Below, piece after piece: positions 53,702 to 62,582 of a DNA stretch of 64,000 bases. The position numbers were made by a program, and so were the translations under genes. The notes beneath the pieces are model-generated. The model had not been told where the DNA came from and made no database searches. It was given only the letters and a program-made list of their open reading frames with translations. The stretch comes from Paraglaciecola polaris LMG 21857 (GTDB taxonomy: Bacteria > Pseudomonadota > Gammaproteobacteria > Enterobacterales > Alteromonadaceae). Position 1 is the first letter of the stretch. Each line of letters opens with the position of its first letter. The stretch spans positions 30,275-94,274 of the forward strand of contig NZ_BAER01000107.1 of NCBI RefSeq assembly GCF_000315055.1, in the 5' to 3' direction.

Positions 53702-55081
53702 TTAACGAATATTCAGAATTGTTTGGTTAAGTTGGTTATTCACTTCTAACGCTCGAGAGTTCGCTTGGAAGTTACGTTGAGCGATAATCAAATCGATTAG
53801 CTCGGTGGTTAAATTCACGTTTGCTTGCTCAAGTGCTGAAGAGTTAATATCTCCAAAGGTACCAGTTGTTGCCTCTCCGGCAAGTGCTTCACCGGATAAA
53901 ATACTTTCTTGCCACTGGGTATTACTTTGCTGGGTCAAGCCTTGGTCGTTGGCGAAACGCACTAGCGCCACACGGATAATGGGCTCAGACGTACCGTTTG
54001 AGTATGTTGCACGAACAAGGCCATCAGCACCAATATCGATACCGGTTAATCGTCCTACCGCCAAACCGTCTTGCTCAAGAGATGTCACCTCAAAGGCAGA
54101 GGCAAACTGTGTAGGTTCATCAGGAGTGGCAACTGAAGGATCAAATGCGAAGTTAGTTGATATTGTTTGGGTAGGATCAGAACCATTAGATAGTATTGTT
54201 CCACCCAGTGCGACTGACATAATATCGCCGGTCGCACTTGGTGTACCGTCCGCATTTTGAATTTCGGTGAAGTCACCACCGGCACTAAATGTCATTCGAT
54301 AACCTGAGATGCCCGTACCAAGCGAGGTTTCGCCTACTACATTTGGGCCGGTTGTTGGTGGAACGCCGACCGTATTACCTTCAGTGTTTAAAGGTTGCTC
54401 ATCCATATAGGTCGCAACCACCCACTCGTTGGTGGCCGCAGAATCTTTCATAAAATAATAGGTCATCACGTGACTGTCACCCAATGAATCAAAGACCGTA
54501 ACTGAAGTCGCTGCGTTATAGGTAAGCGGATCATCGGGATTGAATAAATCCACATTAACCGCGTCATCACCTGCGGGTAAGTTCATCTTGAGAGAGACTT
54601 CAGATGTAGGCTGGGGTGAGCCAGATGAATCAGGGATACGTACCGGCTGTGTGGTACTGAGTGCCACCGAAGACGAGGTACCGTCAGAGTTAACGGGAAA
54701 GCCAAGTAAATTATCGCCGTTTGAGTTCACCACAAAGTTCTCTGAATCTAATTTAAACATACCGGCACGGGTAAAAGAAAACTCACGAGAGTCAATTTCA
54801 GGGATGGTGGCAAAGAAACCGTTACCCGTCACAGCTAAATCCAGCGAATTATTGGTAAATTGTAAGCTACCTTGAGAAAACTGCTGTGCCACCTCTTGCG
54901 TAATAACCCCGTCACCGACCTTTGTTTTACCACCAGCAAGCAATGATGATGCGTATACATCTCCAAACTCTGTCCGTGACTCTTTAAAACCAACGGTATT
55001 AACGTTGGCAATATTGTTTGCGGTTGTATCTAAGTCTCTTTGTGCGGCAGATACGCCACTCAATGCAATATTAAAAGACAT
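53702..55081 (-). CDS. flgE: Flagellar hook protein FlgE
   Basis: FlgE builds the hook. The N-terminus FNIALSGVSAAQRDLDTTANNIANVNTVGFKESRTEFGDVYASSLL and the C-terminus LEQANVNLTTELIDLIIAQRNFQANSRALEVNNQLNQTILNI are typical. Between them are the hook D1/D2 domains with YNAATSVTVFDSLGDSHVMTYYFMKD. The length of 459 residues is normal. It lies 14 bases after flgD and is followed by a hairpin. Confidence 0.97.
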   Translation of the reverse strand: MSFNIALSGVSAAQRDLDTTANNIANVNTVGFKESRTEFGDVYASSLLAGGKTKVGDGVITQEVAQQFSQGSLQFTNNSLDLAVTGNGFFATIPEIDSREFSFTRAGMFKLDSENFVVNSNGDNLLGFPVNSDGTSSSVALSTTQPVRIPDSSGSPQPTSEVSLKMNLPAGDDAVNVDLFNPDDPLTYNAATSVTVFDSLGDSHVMTYYFMKDSAATNEWVVATYMDEQPLNTEGNTVGVPPTTGPNVVGETSLGTGISGYRMTFSAGGDFTEIQNADGTPSATGDIMSVALGGTILSNGSDPTQTISTNFAFDPSVATPDEPTQFASAFEVTSLEQDGLAVGRLTGIDIGADGLVRATYSNGTSEPIIRVALVRFANDQGLTQQSNTQWQESILSGEALAGEATTGTFGDINSSALEQANVNLTTELIDLIIAQRNFQANSRALEVNNQLNQTILNIR

Positions 55082-55095
55082 GTTTTGCTCTCCTG

Positions 55096-55782
55096 TTAAC
55101 CACCAAGTTGAATGACGTCGTCAAGTTTGACACTGACATCACCATCAAGATTTAAAATGACACCTTGGCTGCTGCCAGCGAGGCTGACGCTATCAACATG
55201 CCGATTGACTGCTGTTACTAATTGCTGCGGCTCGCCGGACACATTGCCTTGAGCTTTAATGACATAATTGCCAGCAGGCATAAAATCACCTGCAGCATTT
55301 TTGCCGTCCCAGTTAAACTGAATGTTGCCAGCAGGTTGGGTACCGATATCGATGGTCTTCACTATGCTACCGGATTCATTTTCGATGGTAATCTTGGTGT
55401 TTAGTGTGGTGGCATCATTGATAACCACACCTGAAACACCCTGACCTTCGCTAGCCATGTGCGCCACATCCCCTTGCAATAGTACCTTCTGACCTATCAA
55501 ACTTGACGCTTGTAACGCTTGATTTGAAGTCATTGAAGTGGCAAAAGTCTCAAATTTTTCATTTAACTGACTTATGCCGTCAGCCATGGAGAAACTGGTC
55601 ATTTGCGCAACCATCTGATCGTTGTCCACGGGCTTACTGGGATCTTGATTAGCAAGCTGCTCGGTCAATAATGAGAAAAAGTCTTCTTGCGATAACTTTT
55701 GATCGCTTTCATCAGCTTCCGGAACCGTTTCTGGTTGCCAGTAAAGGTCGCTGTTTAAGCCATTTTTAATTAATGTATCCAC
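55096..55782 (-). CDS. flgD: Hook-cap (scaffold) protein FlgD
   Basis: FlgD caps the growing hook. The N-terminal conserved segment KLSQEDFFSLLTEQLANQDPSKPVDNDQMVAQMTSFSMADGISQLNEKF is present. The C-terminal Ig/Fn3-like domain (TQPAGNIQFNWDGKNAAGDFMPAGNYVIKAQG) follows. The 228-residue length is standard. It lies 35 bases downstream of flgC. Confidence 0.95.
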   Translation of the reverse strand: MDTLIKNGLNSDLYWQPETVPEADESDQKLSQEDFFSLLTEQLANQDPSKPVDNDQMVAQMTSFSMADGISQLNEKFETFATSMTSNQALQASSLIGQKVLLQGDVAHMASEGQGVSGVVINDATTLNTKITIENESGSIVKTIDIGTQPAGNIQFNWDGKNAAGDFMPAGNYVIKAQGNVSGEPQQLVTAVNRHVDSVSLAGSSQGVILNLDGDVSVKLDDVIQLGG

Positions 55783-55817
55783 GTTTATACCTCGAAATTA
55801 TCCGGTTCGCGAAGCGA

Positions 55818-56240
55818 TTAGCTGCCCTGACCTAAGCGCAAAACATTTCTAAACAAACGTTTAGTTGTGTCTGCCACTTGAACATTGGTTTCGTACGCCT
55901 TTGACGCTGACATCATATCGGCCATTTCTTCCACTATGTTCACGTTTGGCTTATATATATAGCCATTTTCATCTGCCATAGGGTGACCAGGACTATATTC
56001 AATTTGTAACGGTGCTTGACTCTCAACTATGCCTAAGACTTGTACACCAGTGCCGGCACTTTGGTCTTGCGAAGCCCGTTGTAATTCAGCGGCAAAAACT
56101 GGGTGTCGCGCTTTATAAGTTTGATCATAACTACTGCTAACGGAGTTCGCGTTCGCCACGTTACTTGCGGTGGTATTTAGACGTACACTTTGTGCACTCA
56201 TGCCCGTACTGGCGATATCCATTACGTTAAATAAACTCAT
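55818..56240 (-). CDS. flgC: Proximal rod protein FlgC
   Basis: FlgC is a proximal rod component. The start LFNVMDIASTGMSAQSVRLNTTASNVANANSV and the end NVNIVEEMADMMSASKAYETNVQVADTTKRLFRNVLRLGQGS are the conserved rod motifs. It has the usual 140 residues. It overlaps the flgB stop by one base. Confidence 0.96.
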   Translation of the reverse strand: MSLFNVMDIASTGMSAQSVRLNTTASNVANANSVSSSYDQTYKARHPVFAAELQRASQDQSAGTGVQVLGIVESQAPLQIEYSPGHPMADENGYIYKPNVNIVEEMADMMSASKAYETNVQVADTTKRLFRNVLRLGQGS

Positions 56241-56641
56241 TAGCTTTGACCTCCAGTGACGGCTTTTTTCATGCCTTTAATCTTACCGCTGAGAAACTCT
56301 ACGCTCGCCTGATAACGTAAACCGTTATCTAAAAACGCGTTTCGCTCTACCTGCACATCAACGTTGTTACCGTCACCGGTATCTGGTTGATTGTTGATAC
56401 GAAACTGCAACTCACCGGATCCTTGCATATTGCCTTTAATATGGTTTTCATGAGTACGTGTAAGGTTTTGACTGCGCCCGCCTTGCGCACTGCGCATTGC
56501 ATCTTGAAAGTTAATGTCTCTCGCCTTATAACCTGGGGTGTTTGCATTTGCCAGATTTCCAGCCAGCACTTCCATACGATCTTCACGCACTTGCACTGCT
56601 TTATGGGAGAATCCCATTAACTTATCTAAACTGATTGCCAT
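56240..56641 (-). CDS. flgB: Proximal rod protein FlgB
   Basis: FlgB is the first proximal rod protein. The N-terminus LMGFSHKAVQVREDRMEVLAGNLANANTPGYKARDINFQDAM is the conserved FlgB pattern, and the end VERNAFLDNGLRYQASVEFLSGKIKGMKKAV is also typical. The length of 133 residues is normal. It heads the flgBCDE unit, with a sigma-54 promoter 30 bases upstream of its ATG. Confidence 0.96.
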   Translation of the reverse strand: MAISLDKLMGFSHKAVQVREDRMEVLAGNLANANTPGYKARDINFQDAMRSAQGGRSQNLTRTHENHIKGNMQGSGELQFRINNQPDTGDGNNVDVQVERNAFLDNGLRYQASVEFLSGKIKGMKKAVTGGQS

Positions 56642-56670
56642 TCGCTTTACTCCTCATTCGCTAGGAATAA

Positions 56671-56686
56671 AGCAATAGCTATGCCA
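56671..56686 (-). promoter_or_regulatory. Sigma-54 promoter of the flgBCDE unit
   Basis: The minus strand reads TGGCATAGCTATTGCT, matching TGGCAC-N5-TTGCW except for one base. It lies 30 bases upstream of the flgB ATG and 45 bases after the cheR stop codon. Confidence 0.85.
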
Positions 56687-56730
56687 AAGAGGATTTGACG
56701 CTTAGAGCAATATTAGTTAATTGTTTGAAA

Positions 56731-57570
56731 TTATTGAGTTTTCTTTACGTAGAACAGACCACTACCGCTGCGATTCATAGTGAATTCAGCGGTAATTCCT
56801 GTTAAGGATTCAGATGCGCCAACAAAAAGGGCACCTTCTGGTTGCAGGCAAGCGGCAATTTTTTGCAGTATCGACACTTTAGAGGTTGCCGAAAAATAAA
56901 TAAGTACATTACGACAAAATACCACGTCATAACGTGTCAAATTAGGAAAAGGAGTTAACAAATTTATCGGTCTAAAGCTGACCATATTACGCACGTTTTG
57001 TTTAAGTACGCTGCAATTGCCCTGCGCTGGCGTGTCAAAAAAGCGTGCTCGGCGCTCACCAGACAATCCTCTAGACAGAGATAAGTTATCGTACTGCCCT
57101 GTTTTAGCCACACTTAACATATCGCTAGAAATGTCCGTTGCTACAATTTCGATGCCAGCTGAAAACGTTCCTGGATGACGCGCTTGATACTCAAGAACGG
57201 ACATAGCAATGGAATACGCTTCTTGGCCTGACGAACATGCCGCGCTCCAGATTCTGATTGATTTACCTGACTTGGCTAATTGAGGAAATAAAGTTTGCTG
57301 AAGTATCTCAAATGGATAACTGTCCCTAAACCACAAAGTTTCATTCGTGGTCATAGCGTTTACGACAGCATTCATTAATGTAACATCATGATTGGCAATA
57401 GTACGCTTGATCAAATCCGATAACGATTTTTGGTTAAATTTCGCGAGTAAAGGCGACAGTCGACTGCGCACTAAATATTGCTTATGCTCCCCCAACACTA
57501 TGCCACACCGATGCTCTAAGTAGCGGCAAAACAACCCATATTCATGGGCATCTAATGCATTATTGGTCAA
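56731..57570 (-). CDS. cheR: Chemotaxis protein methyltransferase CheR
   Basis: CheR methylates glutamates of chemoreceptors using S-adenosylmethionine. The N-terminal helical domain (FCRYLEHRCGIVLGEHKQYLVRSRLSPLL) precedes the SAM-binding domain (IRIWSAACSSGQEAYSIAMSVLE), IEIVATDISSDMLSVAKTGQYD, and YDVVFCRNVLIYFSATSKVSIL. The length is 279 residues. The start codon is a TTG with GGA 7 bases upstream. It follows cheV by 17 bases, and both are the usual neighbours of flgB in Alteromonadales and Vibrionales. Confidence 0.96.
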   Translation of the reverse strand: MTNNALDAHEYGLFCRYLEHRCGIVLGEHKQYLVRSRLSPLLAKFNQKSLSDLIKRTIANHDVTLMNAVVNAMTTNETLWFRDSYPFEILQQTLFPQLAKSGKSIRIWSAACSSGQEAYSIAMSVLEYQARHPGTFSAGIEIVATDISSDMLSVAKTGQYDNLSLSRGLSGERRARFFDTPAQGNCSVLKQNVRNMVSFRPINLLTPFPNLTRYDVVFCRNVLIYFSATSKVSILQKIAACLQPEGALFVGASESLTGITAEFTMNRSGSGLFYVKKTQ

Positions 57571-57587
57571 TAGGTTTTCCTTGCGGG

Positions 57588-58508
57588 TTATATGTTATCA
57601 AACCATTTTTGCACAGACGTGACGAGCTCATCAGGATGGAACTTTGCAATAAAATCGTCAGCCCCAACCTTTTGTATCATTGCCTGATTAAATACCCCAC
57701 TTAGCGAAGTATGTAAAACCACATGCAGGTTTTTTAAGGCCGGATCATTTTTAATCTCAGCGGTGAGGGTATAACCATCCATTTCTGGCATTTCAATATC
57801 TGATACTAAAATTCCGACTTTATCAGTAATATCGCCTGTTTCTTCTGCCAACGCTTTCAGACGATTCAATGCCTCTAGACCATTCTTAGCCATTTCAATT
57901 TCTAAGCCCAAAGTCGAAAGGGCTTTTTTGACCTGATTGCGCGCAACGGCAGAGTCATCCGCGATAAAAATTATTTTTTCCCGCTTATTTTCAACCGACA
58001 TATTAGAAACACTTTCGCTCACATCAGTGCTGATAGGGGATATTTCGTTTAGAATTTTCTCTACATCTAGTATCTCAATGAGCTCGTTTTCAAACTCTGT
58101 GACCGCAGTTAAATAACTAGCCCGTCCACTGCCTTTAGGTGGCGGCATGATGGCTTCCCAGTTGGTATTAATGATCCGCTCGACTGCGCCCACTAAAAAA
58201 CCTTGCACCGAACTATTATATTCAGCAATGACCACAAATGCGGTGTCCAAGTTTACAATTGCTTTGCCACCCGTTGCCAGGCTCATATCGATCACTGAAA
58301 TCGTTTGACCACGTATGTGCGCGACCCCACGCACAAATGAATTTAATCTGGGAATTGACGTTAACTTGGGGCATTGCAGAACTTCCCGTACTTTGAACAC
58401 ATTGATGCCGAATTTTTGCCGACCATTTAATCTAAATAACAGTAATTCCAAGCGATTCTGACCAACCAGTTGAGTACGCTGATTGACCGAATTCATAATT
58501 TCAGACAT
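57588..58508 (-). CDS. cheV: Chemotaxis coupling protein CheV
   Basis: CheV is a CheW domain joined to a receiver domain. It couples receptors to CheA and is tuned by phosphorylation. The N-terminal CheW part begins SEIMNSVNQRTQLVGQNRLELLLFRLNGRQKFGINVFKVREVL. The C-terminal receiver starts IIFIADDSAVARNQVKKAL and has its Asp in GILVSDIEMPEMDGYTL. I start at the ATG at 58508 because GGAG precedes it; the frame runs open to 58571 without a ribosome site. It is co-transcribed with cheR. Confidence 0.95.
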   Translation of the reverse strand: MSEIMNSVNQRTQLVGQNRLELLLFRLNGRQKFGINVFKVREVLQCPKLTSIPRLNSFVRGVAHIRGQTISVIDMSLATGGKAIVNLDTAFVVIAEYNSSVQGFLVGAVERIINTNWEAIMPPPKGSGRASYLTAVTEFENELIEILDVEKILNEISPISTDVSESVSNMSVENKREKIIFIADDSAVARNQVKKALSTLGLEIEMAKNGLEALNRLKALAEETGDITDKVGILVSDIEMPEMDGYTLTAEIKNDPALKNLHVVLHTSLSGVFNQAMIQKVGADDFIAKFHPDELVTSVQKWFDNI

Positions 58509-58662
58509 GTAAAACTCCGTGATAGGTGAAAATCGGCTTAATATTTGCTTTGATCGTGTATATCGTGGCAAATACCTCGCGCATTATGCCAAACCGTCTA
58601 TTTTTTGACGCTATGCACAATCTGTATTTGCCTAAGCATAGACAAATTGGGCACAACTGAAA

Positions 58663-59373
58663 ATGAATAATATGACTATTTACAAGGTGCTTCCCCTCTT
58701 CACCCTACTTACGATGACCAGTTCGGCTGTATTTGCGAGTCCCAATACACATCAGAACCGGGCAGCACAGCTAATTGACGGGGCGCAAGAATATGTCGCG
58801 TCTCAAATTACAACATCGGCACAAAGCCACCTTAACATTAGTACTGCCGAAATAGATCAGCGGGTAAATCTTCCCGTTTGCCCAGCAGGCGTGAGCTATA
58901 GTGCTAGCCCCGACTCACTGCTACAAAGTAATATTGCCGTAAAAGCCTCTTGTGACCAGTCTAATTGGTACATGTATTTAATGGTCAACGTCAAACAAAT
59001 GCAGCCTGTGGTTGTCATTTCTAACGCAGTTAGTCCAGGCACAATATTAAATAGCGGTAATATAAAACTGGTTGATATGAATAGAGCCTTGCTGAGACGA
59101 ACCACCTTCTCAAGCGTAGAAGAAGTGTTAGGTGCTCGCATTAAGCGACGTGTTCGGCCTGGCCAACCTATTACGCCGAATAATTTATGTTTTGTGTGCA
59201 AGGGTGATACAATTATCATCAACGCTTCAAATGCTGTGATGCAAGTAAAAGCCACTGGTGTTGCGATGCAAGATGGTAATATTGGCGATACGATAAGTGT
59301 CACGAACAGCCGTTCGAAAAAGCAAATTAATGCGCGGGTAGCCAGTATCAATGAAGTGATTGTCGGTATTTAG
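58663..59373 (+). CDS. flgA: P-ring assembly chaperone FlgA
   Basis: FlgA is a periplasmic chaperone for FlgI. A Sec signal peptide (about residues 1-25, ending AVFA-SPN) precedes the mature protein. The C-terminal SAF-like region is conserved: VVVISNAVSPGTILNSGNIKLVDMN, RRVRPGQPITPNNL, and MQDGNIGDTISVTNSRSKKQINARVASINEVIV. The length of 236 residues is normal. It is on the plus strand, divergent from cheV and ahead of flgMN. Confidence 0.94.
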   Translation: MNNMTIYKVLPLFTLLTMTSSAVFASPNTHQNRAAQLIDGAQEYVASQITTSAQSHLNISTAEIDQRVNLPVCPAGVSYSASPDSLLQSNIAVKASCDQSNWYMYLMVNVKQMQPVVVISNAVSPGTILNSGNIKLVDMNRALLRRTTFSSVEEVLGARIKRRVRPGQPITPNNLCFVCKGDTIIINASNAVMQVKATGVAMQDGNIGDTISVTNSRSKKQINARVASINEVIVGI

Positions 59374-59424
59374 GCTAACAGGCAATATGTTCGCGTAAAA
59401 AGCAAAGAACAACGGAAATTACAC

Positions 59425-59451
59425 TAAAGATATTCCTTTGGTTGCCGATAC
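59425..59451 (+). promoter_or_regulatory. Sigma-28 (FliA) promoter of flgMN
   Basis: The plus strand reads CTAAAG at the -35 (TAAA 59425-59428), a 15-base spacer and GCCGATAC, seven of eight bases of the FliA -10 consensus. It lies about 40 bases upstream of the flgM ATG and just after flgA. The anti-sigma gene flgM is classically under its own target sigma. Confidence 0.9.
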
Positions 59452-59489
59452 AGTATTTGAGGTAAGTTTAACAAGGTCAGGTAGTCATT

Positions 59490-59813
59490 ATGTCTATTAA
59501 TAACATTAACAATAATGGTCAAAAGCAGGTTATTGATAACCAAAAGGTTAATCAACAACAAACGCAAAACCATCAAGCGAATGAAGCAGCGAAAAGCGCT
59601 CCATCTCAACCTGTTCGCCAAGACTCAGTGTCGTTGACGCAATCTGCGCAACAATTGGCTCAGGTTCAGAAAAAAAGTACTGAAGTGCCCGTTAATCAGG
59701 AAAAAGTTGAGCGCTTGAAAAAAGCGATTCAAAGTGGCGAGTATAGCGTTAACCCTGAAAACTTAGCCAAAAATATTGCGCTACAAGAGTCAGAAATATT
59801 TGGTAGAAACTAG
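59490..59813 (+). CDS. flgM: Anti-sigma-28 factor FlgM
   Basis: FlgM holds FliA inactive until the hook-basal body is complete and FlgM is exported. The 107-residue product has a disordered, Asn/Gln-rich start (MSINNINNNGQKQVIDN). The C-terminal sigma-binding region follows: QDSVSLTQSAQQLAQVQKKSTEVPVNQEKVERLKKAIQSGEYSVNPENLAKNIALQE. The length is typical. It is followed by flgN after 44 bases. Confidence 0.93.
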   Translation: MSINNINNNGQKQVIDNQKVNQQQTQNHQANEAAKSAPSQPVRQDSVSLTQSAQQLAQVQKKSTEVPVNQEKVERLKKAIQSGEYSVNPENLAKNIALQESEIFGRN

Positions 59814-59857
59814 TATCGGCAGCATAATGATTGCCTACTTAACCACAGGCAAAGCGA

Positions 59858-60286
59858 ATGTCAGAATTAATAAAAGCGATAACGACACAATTTGACCATC
59901 TCGAAGACCTCATACAAGCGCTCGACTCAGAGCTGCATTTAATCAGCAGCCGAGATGCCGAAGCGCTAATCAATCTGTTAAAAAATAAAGAAAATCTACT
60001 CACCACGGTTCAACAACAGGACGACGTTATCAGTGCCGCTTTCGAGGCCAGTAGCGAGACGGATCGTACCAGCGAAGAAGTAGTTGCCCTATTTGACCGA
60101 GCAAAACAGTTAGTTTCTGAATGCCAATATCGCACTAAAATCAATCAAACAGCGGTAGAGCAAGGTCAACTCAGACTTGAACATCTACGGACCTTGTTAC
60201 TCGAATCCCGTGCTAAAGAATCCATGACCTATGATAAAAGTGGTAAAGCTCAAGGTGGCAGAAGTGGTCGTGGGATTAGCGCATAG
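59858..60286 (+). CDS. flgN: FlgK/FlgL export chaperone FlgN
   Basis: FlgN is the cytosolic chaperone that escorts FlgK and FlgL to export. The product is a 142-residue helical protein (ITTQFDHLEDLIQALDSELHLISSRDAEALINLLKNKENLLTTVQQQD) of the FlgN domain type, without enzyme motifs. Its place after flgM is standard. It ends with a Gly-rich tail. The 260 bases after it hold no gene. Confidence 0.85.
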   Translation: MSELIKAITTQFDHLEDLIQALDSELHLISSRDAEALINLLKNKENLLTTVQQQDDVISAAFEASSETDRTSEEVVALFDRAKQLVSECQYRTKINQTAVEQGQLRLEHLRTLLLESRAKESMTYDKSGKAQGGRSGRGISA

Positions 60287-60446
60287 GCCACTTCAGTTTA
60301 TGGTTCCCCTTGGATTCAAATTGGATAACTAGACTGGACGTTGATGATATATAAGGCCCGAGGCTGATTGCGGTCAATAGGTCGCTTTAGCTAATAACAC
60401 CTCAAAAATAATCGCTCTAAGCTCACACTGCAGATACTCACTAAGT

Positions 60447-60470
60447 AATTAAAACGGCAAAGACTTGCCG
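60447..60470 (-). terminator. Possible terminator after flgP
   Basis: On the minus strand CGGCAA, loop GTCT, TTGCCG is followed by TTTTAATT, about 80 bases beyond the flgP stop codon. The stem is only six bases, so this is a weak call. Confidence 0.4.
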
Positions 60471-60547
60471 CAAAGTGCCTCATTGGGTTTGTTTATTACA
60501 AAAAGGCGACATCGTATTAAGTACTCTTCGGCACCTTGCCTTAAACG

Positions 60548-61009
60548 CTAATAGTAGTGTACGTCTTTTACCCGCTTAGGGCGGGCTGTCGATAAATAGA
60601 TATCGTATACGCGCTTAAAATCCAATTCTAACTCAGTGGCATATAAATCGTCCCCTACAGGATAGCTTTTTATCACTCGGGCGCCACGGATCACCCCTTG
60701 CACAGAACTGGATAGACGCTCATCGGACAGTATAAAATTGGATAAGGTTTGGCTACCGTCAACTTTTTGGCCATATACCTGCTCGGTAAGCTCTCTGTAA
60801 GCATCAAGCTTTGACGCTTTAATTGCCATCAACATTTTAGTCGAATCGGTAGCGCCGCGCTGCGCTTTGATTGGTGCATAACCAATCGCCGATAACACAG
60901 GATAATCTTGTGGCTCCACCACTTCCCATTCGACTTGTTTATAGAAAATGGACGAACACCCGCTAAGCATCATACTTAGGCCCATTACTGCAACACATAA
61001 TCGATTCAT
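60548..61009 (-). CDS. flgP: Flagellar outer-membrane lipoprotein FlgP
   Basis: The 153-residue product is an LPP20-like lipoprotein. A lipobox LSGC lies near residue 17 (VAVMGLSMMLSGCSSIF), and the domain SAIGYAPIKAQRGATDSTKMLMAIKASKLDAYRELTEQVYGQKVDGSQTL is the FlgP/LPP20 signature. FlgP forms an outer-membrane disk around the polar basal body. I take the ATG at 61009, which has AGGA 6 bases upstream; the frame runs open to 61054. Its usual partner flgO is not adjacent here. The gene is divergent from flgT. Confidence 0.9.
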   Translation of the reverse strand: MNRLCVAVMGLSMMLSGCSSIFYKQVEWEVVEPQDYPVLSAIGYAPIKAQRGATDSTKMLMAIKASKLDAYRELTEQVYGQKVDGSQTLSNFILSDERLSSSVQGVIRGARVIKSYPVGDDLYATELELDFKRVYDIYLSTARPKRVKDVHYY

Positions 61010-61294
61010 ATTCATTCCTGTGCTAATAGCGTTTACGCGCTCAACGGTAAACACTGGGCGTCAGTTTGTTATCGGATACGTTTAACGAAAGCAAGAATTG
61101 CACCTATATTTTACTATAGGCGAGATCATTAAATTTAAATCGGTAATTATGTCATGCTGGGTATGGAAAATGCTTACTCATAATTCATGTTAAAAAAGCG
61201 ACGCTCTTTTCGAGCATCCTGATGTTTGACCTGACAAGATGAAGGTCGTCGTTGAAGTAACGACAACTCACTAACCAAGCGAGCTTTAAAAATT

Positions 61295-62455
61295 ATGCTA
61301 AAACTGGGTCATATTCTACTAACCTTCATTGCACTTGTATTGCCATACGTCTCAATACCAGTGCATGCCGCATGGTTCGAAGCCTCTGGCCAAGCAATTA
61401 TCATTGATGGCAATAAGGCACTGGCAAAAAAACAAGCGACTCAAGAGGCGATTAAGCAGGCTTTGATGTTTGCCGGCGCATCGATTACAAGCGTTCAGGC
61501 TGTATCTAACGGATTACTGCAAAATGATCGCTTTGAGATCCGCAGTGGTGGTGAAGTGAATGACTTAGCATTAGTCAGCGAAACCTATCATGAAGATTAC
61601 GTCACCATTGTTATTAGAGCAGATATATTTGCCCAGAAAAGCCAATGCGATGCGGGACAATATAAAAAACGTATGGTGAGCGCTTGGTTTCCCATCCGGG
61701 AGCGAGAACAAGCCATCGCAGGTGGTTTAGGTGAATTTGGTCAAACGGTAAGTGAGCATTTCGAGCAACAATTTAATCAAATCAGTCGGTTTGCGCGCAT
61801 TACCCAACGTCAACCCTACTACATATCCACACGTAACCCAGGTGTCGAAAACGACATTATTACGCTCGCCCGCAAGACCGACAACCAGTACGTATTAATC
61901 GGTGAAATTACTGAACTTTCAGTAGAGCGAACATCACGTAACGCTTTTCTGTTTTGGCAAGATGCCCCCCTAACCCGCAACTTTCGCTTAGAACTCTCCC
62001 TTTATGATGGCAATAATGCCGCCTTACTTAAAGAAGAGCGTTTGGCAATAAATAGCCCGTGGGAGTTCAAGTTGCACCAACAAGTGAGTCCCACTAGCCA
62101 GCAATTGTGGCAATCGCAGTTTGGTCAGGCGGTAACCGCTATTTTATCTGAACAAGCGGCATTAATCGATGAAGCACTTAATTGCTTACCTACCTACGGG
62201 CGCGTATTGCAAGTTAATGCTGAACAACTGACCGTTAATATAGGCCAAAGAGATGGCGTGCAGGTAGGGGACGAATTAACCTTATTTAAACATGCACAGT
62301 TTTTTGACTCTGTGGGTAATCTGCACCAGCAGCTAAAACTTCATCCAAACAAGGTTAAGGTCACACATGTATATGACGATACTGCAGTGGTTGGCCCGAC
62401 CTCATCAGCACCATTGGCTAACATTCAAGCAAACGATTTCGTTGCGCGCCAGTAA
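61295..62455 (+). CDS. flgT: H-ring protein FlgT
   Basis: FlgT makes the H ring of sheathed or polar flagella and helps anchor the T ring. A Sec signal peptide (LILLTFIALVL-type core, residues 6-25) precedes AWFEASGQAIIIDGNKALAKKQATQEAIKQALMFAGASI, the FlgT N-terminal domain. The middle domain (MVSAWFPIREREQAIAGG) and the C-terminal domain (YGRVLQVNAEQLTVNIGQRDGVQVGDELTLF) complete the three-domain layout. The length of 386 residues is typical. It is the last flagellar gene of the window. Confidence 0.92.
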   Translation: MLKLGHILLTFIALVLPYVSIPVHAAWFEASGQAIIIDGNKALAKKQATQEAIKQALMFAGASITSVQAVSNGLLQNDRFEIRSGGEVNDLALVSETYHEDYVTIVIRADIFAQKSQCDAGQYKKRMVSAWFPIREREQAIAGGLGEFGQTVSEHFEQQFNQISRFARITQRQPYYISTRNPGVENDIITLARKTDNQYVLIGEITELSVERTSRNAFLFWQDAPLTRNFRLELSLYDGNNAALLKEERLAINSPWEFKLHQQVSPTSQQLWQSQFGQAVTAILSEQAALIDEALNCLPTYGRVLQVNAEQLTVNIGQRDGVQVGDELTLFKHAQFFDSVGNLHQQLKLHPNKVKVTHVYDDTAVVGPTSSAPLANIQANDFVARQ

Positions 62456-62507
62456 CCCTTTCATTATGAATGCTGCTGAGCAATAATACGCGACGAAAAT
62501 GATAGCG

Positions 62508-62582
62508 GTCCCCGTAGTTTAATGGATAAAACGAGCCCCTCCTAAGGGCTAGATCTTGGTTCGATTCCAGGTGGGGATACCA
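62508..62582 (+). tRNA. tRNA-Arg (anticodon CCU)
   Basis: The sequence folds into a full cloverleaf of 75 bases with encoded CCA: acceptor GTCCCCG pairing with TGGGGAT, an anticodon stem AGCCC/GGGCT with loop CTCCTAA (anticodon CCT, reading AGG), and a T arm CTTGG-TTCGATT-CCAGG. It lies 52 bases after flgT. Minor-arginine tRNA genes are frequent integration points, and the next gene is an unrelated protease. Confidence 0.95.
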
